A stretch of 24,339 bases of DNA. Source: UBA6987 sp045617825 (lineage in GTDB: Bacteria > Bacillota > Clostridia > Lachnospirales > Lachnospiraceae). Under the pieces are notes generated by a model, which worked only from the letters and a program-made list of their open reading frames with translations, searched no databases and was not told the DNA's origin. Where the stretch lies: contig JAZLJI010000088.1 in assembly GCA_045617825.1 (NCBI GenBank), positions 1 through 24,339 of the forward strand, written 5' to 3'. Shown piece by piece: positions 21,251 to 24,339 of this stretch; the stretch's first letter is position 1; each line of letters begins with the position of its first letter. The translations under genes and the position numbers were made by a program.

Positions 21251-23137
21251 TTACTGCTGCGCGGGCTCGTACGCTGCCGTGTTCTCCTCCGCGGGAGCGG
21301 AGACCTCTGCCGTCTGCGCTTCCGCCCGGACCTCGTTTAAGAGCTGCATGAATTCCTTACCGGTGATGCTCTCCTTTTCCTGAAGGAAGGCGGCGATCCG
21401 GTGCAGGGCCTCCTGGTTTTCCGACAGCAGCCGTTTGGACTCGGCATACGCGGTCTCCAGCATCTCTCCCACCACCCGGTCCACCCGGGCCGCGGTCTCA
21501 TTCGCGCAGTTCATCAGGGTGCGGGCGTTCAGATACTCGTCCTCCACCGTTTCCAGACCCATCAGGCCGAATTCCTTGCTCATGCCGAAGCGGGTCACCA
21601 TGGAGCGGGCCAGCTTCGTGGCCTTTTCGATATCGTTCGACGCGCCGGTGGTCACGGATTCGAAGAACAGCTCCTCCGCGGCCCGGCCGGCCAGCAGGGT
21701 CACCAGCTCGGCGTCCAGCTCCTGCTTGGTCATCAGGAATTTTTCTTCCTCGGGCGTCTGCATCACGTAGCCCAGGGTCCCCATGGTCCGGGGCACGATG
21801 GTGATCTTCTGCACCGGCTCCGTGTTCTTCTGCAGAGCACTGGCCAGGGCGTGGCCCACCTCGTGATAGGCGACCGTCCGCTTTTCCTTCTCGTTCATCA
21901 CCCGGTCCTTCTTTTCCTTGCCGGCGATGACCACCTCCACGGATTCCAGCAGATCCTGCTGGCACACGTAATTCCGTCCCTTCTTTACCGCCAGGATCGC
22001 GGCCTCATTGACCATATTGGCCAGGTCGGAGCCCACGGCGCCGGAGGTCGCCAGAGCCACCTCCTGAAAATCCACCGTCTCATCGATATTTACGTGCTTG
22101 GCATGGACCTTCAGCACGGCGATACGGCCCTTCAGGTCGGGCTTGTCCACGATGATCCGCCGGTCCAGTCTGCCGGGGCGGCAAAGGGCCGGGTCCAGGA
22201 CCTCGGGCCGGTTGGTCGCGGCCAGGATGAAAACGCCCTTCGAGGAATCGAAGCCGTCCATTTCCGCCAGCAGCGCGTTCAGGGTCTGCTCCCGCTCGTC
22301 ATTGCCGCCGTAGCGGGAGTCGCGGGATTTGCCGATGGCGTCGATCTCATCGATAAAGATGATGCAGGGGGCCATCTGCTGGGCCTCCTTGAACAGAGAG
22401 CGCACACGGGAGGCGCCCATGCCCACGAACATTTCCACGAAATCCGAGCCTGCCAGGGAGAAAAACGGCACCTTGGCCTCGCCTGCCACGGCCTTGGCCA
22501 GCAGGGTCTTACCGGTACCGGGCGGGCCCACCAGCAGCGCGCCCTTGGGCAGCTTGGCGCCGATGTCCGCGTAGCGGCCGGGATCATGCAGGAATTCCAC
22601 GATCTCCACCAGCGATTCCTTGGCCTCGTCCTGACCGGCCACCTGGGAGAAATCCACGCCGGTCTCCTTCTGGACGTACATCTTGGCGGTGGAATTGGTC
22701 ATGCCGCCCAGCAGTCCGCCGCCCTTCCGCATGCTCCGGAGGGAAAAGAACATCACGGCGAAAAGCATCGCGTACATGACGATGGAGACCCAGGCGCCGG
22801 AGGATACCACCGTGCCCTCGTAGGGGATATTTTTCTCCCGGATGATGGCCAGCGCCGCCTCCTTGTCCACCAGCGCGGTGGAATAGGTCTCCCGGACCAG
22901 CTTGTTCTCGCTGACCACCGTGGCTGTGATCTTATTATGATACTCGTCGAAGACCACCAGCTCCACGTTCCCGGTATCCAGGATCTCCAGGAACTCGTCG
23001 TAGGAGAGACTGCTCCTCCCCGACAGCAGGGATCGCGAGAACCAGGAAAGCAGCATTGCTCCCGTCATGGCCAGCAGCAGGATCCACACCCAGCGGCGGC
23101 TGTTCTTCGGGTCTTTATCGTTTCTGTCTTCGTTCAT
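21251..23137 (-). CDS. ftsH: FtsH, membrane-anchored ATP-dependent zinc metalloprotease
   Basis: This 628-residue AAA+ protease degrades misfolded membrane proteins and short-lived regulators. It has two membrane helices (about 16-36 and 114-136) around an extracytoplasmic domain. The Walker A motif is GPPGTGKT (204-211) and Walker B is FIDEID (261-266). The second region of homology contains CRPGRLDRR. The zinc site is HEVGH (425-429), with the third ligand Asp502 in SNDIEKAT. The C-terminal tail (about 605-628) is Ala/Glu-rich and typical in variability. AAGGAGT precedes the ATG. All catalytic residues are intact, so it should be functional. Confidence 0.97.
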   Translation of the reverse strand: MNEDRNDKDPKNSRRWVWILLLAMTGAMLLSWFSRSLLSGRSSLSYDEFLEILDTGNVELVVFDEYHNKITATVVSENKLVRETYSTALVDKEAALAIIREKNIPYEGTVVSSGAWVSIVMYAMLFAVMFFSLRSMRKGGGLLGGMTNSTAKMYVQKETGVDFSQVAGQDEAKESLVEIVEFLHDPGRYADIGAKLPKGALLVGPPGTGKTLLAKAVAGEAKVPFFSLAGSDFVEMFVGMGASRVRSLFKEAQQMAPCIIFIDEIDAIGKSRDSRYGGNDEREQTLNALLAEMDGFDSSKGVFILAATNRPEVLDPALCRPGRLDRRIIVDKPDLKGRIAVLKVHAKHVNIDETVDFQEVALATSGAVGSDLANMVNEAAILAVKKGRNYVCQQDLLESVEVVIAGKEKKDRVMNEKEKRTVAYHEVGHALASALQKNTEPVQKITIVPRTMGTLGYVMQTPEEEKFLMTKQELDAELVTLLAGRAAEELFFESVTTGASNDIEKATKLARSMVTRFGMSKEFGLMGLETVEDEYLNARTLMNCANETAARVDRVVGEMLETAYAESKRLLSENQEALHRIAAFLQEKESITGKEFMQLLNEVRAEAQTAEVSAPAEENTAAYEPAQQ

Positions 23138-23176
23138 TGATCGACTCCTTCATCGCCCTTCTTCGGGGCTGCTTTC

Positions 23177-23235
23177 ATCATATCATGGAAGCGGCACTTG
23201 TCCAATGAAAACTCTATGAAATATAAAAATATTTC
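23177..23235 (-). promoter_or_regulatory. Promoter of ftsH with AT-rich palindrome upstream
   Basis: On the - strand, TGGACA (23204-23199), 16 nt and TATGAT (23182-23177) form the core promoter. GAAATATAAAAATATTTC at 23235-23218 is an AT-rich palindrome 13 bp upstream of the -35, at the place of an UP element. Confidence 0.65.
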
Positions 23236-23310
23236 GGAAACCCCGGCCGGGTCCGCCGGCTCCCGCCGCGTTCCCCCGCCGTTTTCGGGCTCCGCCCGGC
23301 GAAGCCTTCC

Positions 23311-23341
23311 AAAAAGGAGCACCGGCACTCCGGTGCTCCTT
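23311..23341 (-). terminator. Rho-independent terminator of the aminotransferase gene
   Basis: On the - strand, GGAGCACCGG (23339-23330) pairs with CCGGTGCTCC (23325-23316) around a 4-nt loop and is followed by five T (23315-23311). It lies 13 bp after the stop. Confidence 0.9.
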
Positions 23342-23352
23342 GGTATTTCGCT

Positions 23353-24339
23353 TTACAGCGTTCGCTTCAGGGCCTCCAGGAAGCGATAGCAATCCTCCGG
23401 ATAAATGGCGCCCATGTTGGCCACCTGGAACATATTCTCCTCGAGGAGATGGCCTTTCCCTTCGTAGACCGTATAGCCCTCCTGCAGGATCGCGGCGATG
23501 AATTCCCGCACCGGCTTGTCCTTCGGCAGGAATACCGAGGTCACCGTATTCGCCATCTTGTCCTCCGGCAGCAGGAAGCGCAGTCCCAGCTCCCGCATGC
23601 CCTGCCGCAGGATCCCGGCGCAGTGCTGATAGCGGGCGATCTTCCCCTCCAGCGTTTCCTCCTCCAGCGTCAGGCGGAGCGCCGCCTCCAGGGCCCAGAA
23701 CAGGGTCACGTTGGGGGTATTGGGCGTCTGGTGGCATTCCTTGGCCTTCAGATAATGCTTGGCCAGATTGAGGTATACGTTCTTGCCCTGCTCAGGCGTG
23801 ATCTCCTTCATCAGCGCTTCCTTGCCGCAGACGAAGGCCGCGCCGGGGAAGGCGCCGACGCATTTGCCGCCCACGCCGATGCACATGTCGATATGGTTAT
23901 GCACCACGTCGATGAACTGACCGCCCACCGCGCTGGTGCAGTCCGTGAAGAAGTGACGGCCGTATTTGGCGGCCAGCTCGCCCACCTCCTTCACCGGGTT
24001 GATCATGGAGGTGGAGGTCTCGTGGAAGACCATGCAGATATAGCTGATCTCGGGATGCGCCTTCAGCAGCTCTTCCGCCTGCGCCAGATCCGGATCGCCG
24101 CCCCAGGGCGCCGTCACCTCGTAGGTGGGCACCTGATATTTGTTCAGAATTTCCTTCAGCCGGCCGCCGAACTCGCCGTTGTTGATCAGCAGGGCCGCCT
24201 CGCCGGGCTTGAACACGGAGGACAGCACCGTTTCGTTGGCGGAGGTGCCGGAACCGGAGATCAGCAGGGCGTAGTAGGACTCATCCGCCTGGAAAAGCTT
24301 CAGCACACCGGCTTGCAGCCGGGCAAACAGCGCCTCGAA
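23353..24339 (-). CDS. Class V aminotransferase, 2-aminoethylphosphonate-pyruvate transaminase-like (5' end outside window)
   Basis: The frame is open to the window edge (it begins FEALFARLQAG), so the N-terminus is missing. The visible 328 residues are a PLP-dependent class V aminotransferase. SGSGTSANE binds the PLP phosphate, DCTSAVGG carries the cofactor-ring Asp, and VGGKCVGAFPGAAFV holds the PLP Lys in the same setting as NKCxxGVPGF of 2-aminoethylphosphonate transaminase (PhnW). Alanine-glyoxylate transaminases are close relatives, so the substrate is uncertain. No other phosphonate genes are visible. A strong terminator follows the stop. Confidence 0.85.
   Translation of the reverse strand, partial: FEALFARLQAGVLKLFQADESYYALLISGSGTSANETVLSSVFKPGEAALLINNGEFGGRLKEILNKYQVPTYEVTAPWGGDPDLAQAEELLKAHPEISYICMVFHETSTSMINPVKEVGELAAKYGRHFFTDCTSAVGGQFIDVVHNHIDMCIGVGGKCVGAFPGAAFVCGKEALMKEITPEQGKNVYLNLAKHYLKAKECHQTPNTPNVTLFWALEAALRLTLEEETLEGKIARYQHCAGILRQGMRELGLRFLLPEDKMANTVTSVFLPKDKPVREFIAAILQEGYTVYEGKGHLLEENMFQVANMGAIYPEDCYRFLEALKRTL

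Overview
The window (about 24.3 kb, clearly GC-rich) looks like the chromosome of an anaerobic, high-GC Firmicute, most likely a gut or rumen Clostridia member. The evidence is strong AGGAGG-type ribosome binding sites, TTGACA-17-TATAAT-like promoters, hairpin-plus-T-run terminators, and a Firmicute gene set (S11 D-Ala-D-Ala carboxypeptidase, FtsH, Mrp/NBP35 ATPase, XRE regulators, lipoprotein). Genus cannot be fixed from sequence alone. No tRNA, rRNA, CRISPR array or transposase gene was seen.

Positions 1-9456 (+ strand) hold the end of hypE, a terminator, and then a long, mostly overlapping operon for an Mbh-type group 4 [NiFe] hydrogenase fused in function to an Mrp-like cation/proton antiporter. 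The order is NuoC-like, NiFe large subunit, hypA, MrpE, MrpF, MrpG, MbhD, MbhE, MrpB, MrpC, MrpD/MbhH, NuoH-like, NuoB-like small subunit, polyferredoxin. The inferred job is to oxidise reduced ferredoxin, release H2 and store the energy as a Na+ or H+ gradient. Three parts depart from the textbook complex: a six-cluster polyferredoxin with a recent 63-codon duplication, an acidic Ala/Glu/Pro tail on the small subunit, and a MrpD-like subunit with a long C-terminal extension.

Positions 9411-10250 are the strangest part of the window. This stretch has no credible gene but is packed with hairpins. It includes about 480 nt (9722-10203) closed by a 15-bp terminal stem, with three local hairpins and a nested long-range stem of about 43 bp. 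It lies between two convergent terminators that resemble each other as inverted copies. It is a candidate large structured RNA or a palindromic mobile or repeat element.

Positions 10281-14222 (- strand) carry a self-contained cyclic-nucleotide signalling operon: two tandem stand-alone cNMP-binding proteins, a TIM-barrel sugar-phosphate isomerase-like protein and a PAS-class III cyclase with a PilZ-like tail. It has its own promoter. Directly upstream is an XRE regulator whose promoter spacer is filled by a perfect 18-bp palindrome.

Positions 14264-17073 (- strand) are an operon for an Mrp/NBP35 Fe-S ATPase, a penicillin-binding-protein-type carboxypeptidase and dUTPase. Positions 17179-20298 (- strand) encode a ceramidase-fold lipoprotein with a discoidin-like domain and a TSUP exporter. 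Positions 20394-21155 (+) encode TrmO. Positions 21191-24339 (- strand) encode FtsH and a partial 2-aminoethylphosphonate transaminase-like class V aminotransferase.
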